This document shows positions 63,312 through 64,000 of a stretch of 64,000 bases of DNA, piece after piece. The DNA comes from Streptomyces albipurpureus (lineage in GTDB: Bacteria; Actinomycetota; Actinomycetes; Streptomycetales; Streptomycetaceae). Numbering within the stretch: the stretch's first letter is position 1; the number at the start of each line of letters is the position of its first letter. Made by a program: the position numbers and the translations under genes. Location of the stretch: NCBI RefSeq assembly GCF_023701525.1, contig NZ_JAMQAW010000012.1, positions 126,762 through 190,761 of the forward strand. The letters run 5' to 3'. The notes under the pieces are model-generated. The model worked only from the letters and a program-made list of their open reading frames with translations. It was not told where the DNA came from and did not search any database.

Positions 63312-63616
63312 GGCAACACCTTCCCGGGACGTTCTGCCGGTGGCCCCACGCAGCCTTCAGCGCACAACGAAGTGCTCCAGGGCCGATGGACGGATACGGC
63401 GATGTGTGGAGTGCCCTGCTGGCGGCGGCGCTCGTCCGGATGAGCGGCCAGAACCGGTTCGCTACGTGGGACATGACGTTGTGTCGGATGCCAGCCGACG
63501 CGTACCACCCCCTTCGCCCAGCGCCCTCCCGGCCGTGGCCGGACGAGAGGGCGACGCAGCGACCAGGGGGCGACCGAGATGGCGCTGGCCGTCTGGCGAC
63601 GGGCCCACTGGGGCGG
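63312..63616. other. Intergenic region between convergent genes
   Basis: About 305 bp between the second SARP gene and the convergent SnoaL-like gene. No supported gene or clear terminator stem was seen. Confidence 0.45.
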
Positions 63617-63994
63617 TCAGGACCCGTTCGACGCGTTCTGGGCGGCGATGAAGGGCGCCTGGTCGAAGACGATCCGGATATGCGTGATGGTGCCGTCCTT
63701 GACGGTCAGGCACTCGGCGCCCGGGGCGCTCTCGACCGGCAGCGTCTTGGTGTCGTACATCAGTAGCGCGGTCGTCTCGTCGCCGAACGCGGCGATCAGG
63801 TGCGAGTCGGTGAGGATGTGGGTGAACGGCTCCATGAAGCCCCGGAAGGCCTGCGCGCCTTGGAGCCGTCCGGCCGGTGCCTCGCACGCGATGTCGTCGG
63901 CGATGTAGGTCATGGCGCGGTCGAAGTCATGACCGGTCCAGGCCCGGTGGTAGGCGAGGGCGGTGTCCAGGGCTGGGCTGGGCGCGGCGGTCAT
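63617..63994 (-). CDS. SnoaL/NTF2-like protein
   Basis: 125 residues, a cone-shaped SnoaL-like fold: PALDTALAYHRAWTGHDFDRAMTYIADDIACEAPAGRLQGAQAFRGFMEPF, then TALLMYDTKTLPVESAPGAECLTVKDGTITHIRIVFDQAPF. Family members include polyketide cyclases and hydroxylases of aromatic polyketide pathways as well as many proteins of unknown function. The start lies six bases from the window edge, so its promoter and upstream neighbour are not visible. Its orientation points back from the part of the cluster outside the window. Confidence 0.88.
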   Translation of the reverse strand: MTAAPSPALDTALAYHRAWTGHDFDRAMTYIADDIACEAPAGRLQGAQAFRGFMEPFTHILTDSHLIAAFGDETTALLMYDTKTLPVESAPGAECLTVKDGTITHIRIVFDQAPFIAAQNASNGS

Positions 63995-64000
63995 AGCGGT

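Overview
The window is about 64 kb of high-GC actinobacterial chromosome and almost certainly comes from a Streptomyces. The evidence is very strong G/C bias at third codon positions, many GTG/TTG starts, ATGA/GTGA-coupled gene pairs, rare TTA codons confined to regulatory-type genes, SARP-type regulators, SigE-family and other sigma factors, a roadblock (conservon-type) protein and DmdR/IdeR-type iron boxes. No rRNA, tRNA, CRISPR array, intact transposon or replication origin was recognised. All calls were made by eye from translated sequence; no database search was run.

Left part (1-14.2 kb): a truncated gene pair at the edge, BlaI- and AraC-type regulators, a nucleotidyltransferase, and a sigma factor with a co-transcribed partner, both carrying a TTA codon. 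Next is a translationally coupled sodium:solute symporter - SigE-family sigma factor - membrane protein unit, divergent from a DUF3311 - cstA - ybdD uptake operon. A secreted lamin-tail-domain protein follows. After it comes a two-gene graspetide RiPP locus (precursor plus ATP-grasp ligase), then an HD-domain hydrolase and a YoaK-type membrane protein.

Iron region (14.3-25.7 kb): four fully coupled genes encode an ATP-grasp ligase, two IucA/IucC (NIS) synthetases and a fold-type III PLP decarboxylase. This enzyme set matches the vibrioferrin-type pathway (PvsA/B/D/E) minus its exporter. The operon diverges from an FhuF-like ferric reductase, with two iron boxes between them. A third iron box lies before a DUF2470 gene. 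Serine hydrolase, DUF6296-like and YdeI-like genes lie between.

Middle (25.8-51.9 kb): mostly ordinary chromosome. It holds a membrane-tethered LPMO, two SRPBCC proteins, an SPW-repeat membrane protein, an NB-ARC-type ATPase without a DNA-binding domain, a LysR regulator, and tdh-kbl for threonine catabolism. An orphan roadblock protein sits beside a 2-kb gene-poor, decayed stretch. Then come a methyltransferase, small hypothetical proteins, a fatty acid desaturase, a coupled SNF2 helicase - SWIM pair, a phytase-like esterase, a Tat-type amidase and a GAF-domain regulator.

Right end (51.9-64 kb): this looks like the flank of a specialised-metabolite cluster. An eight-gene leftward unit encodes VOC, SCP2, methyltransferase, YciI, an MFS transporter fused to a tandem rhodanese, TfoX, DUF2461 and asparagine synthase. 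It starts at a promoter with three 11-bp-spaced repeats typical of SARP binding. Two SARP genes and a TetR gene lie beside it, and a SnoaL-like gene is at the window edge. The core biosynthetic genes are not visible and presumably lie beyond 64,000.
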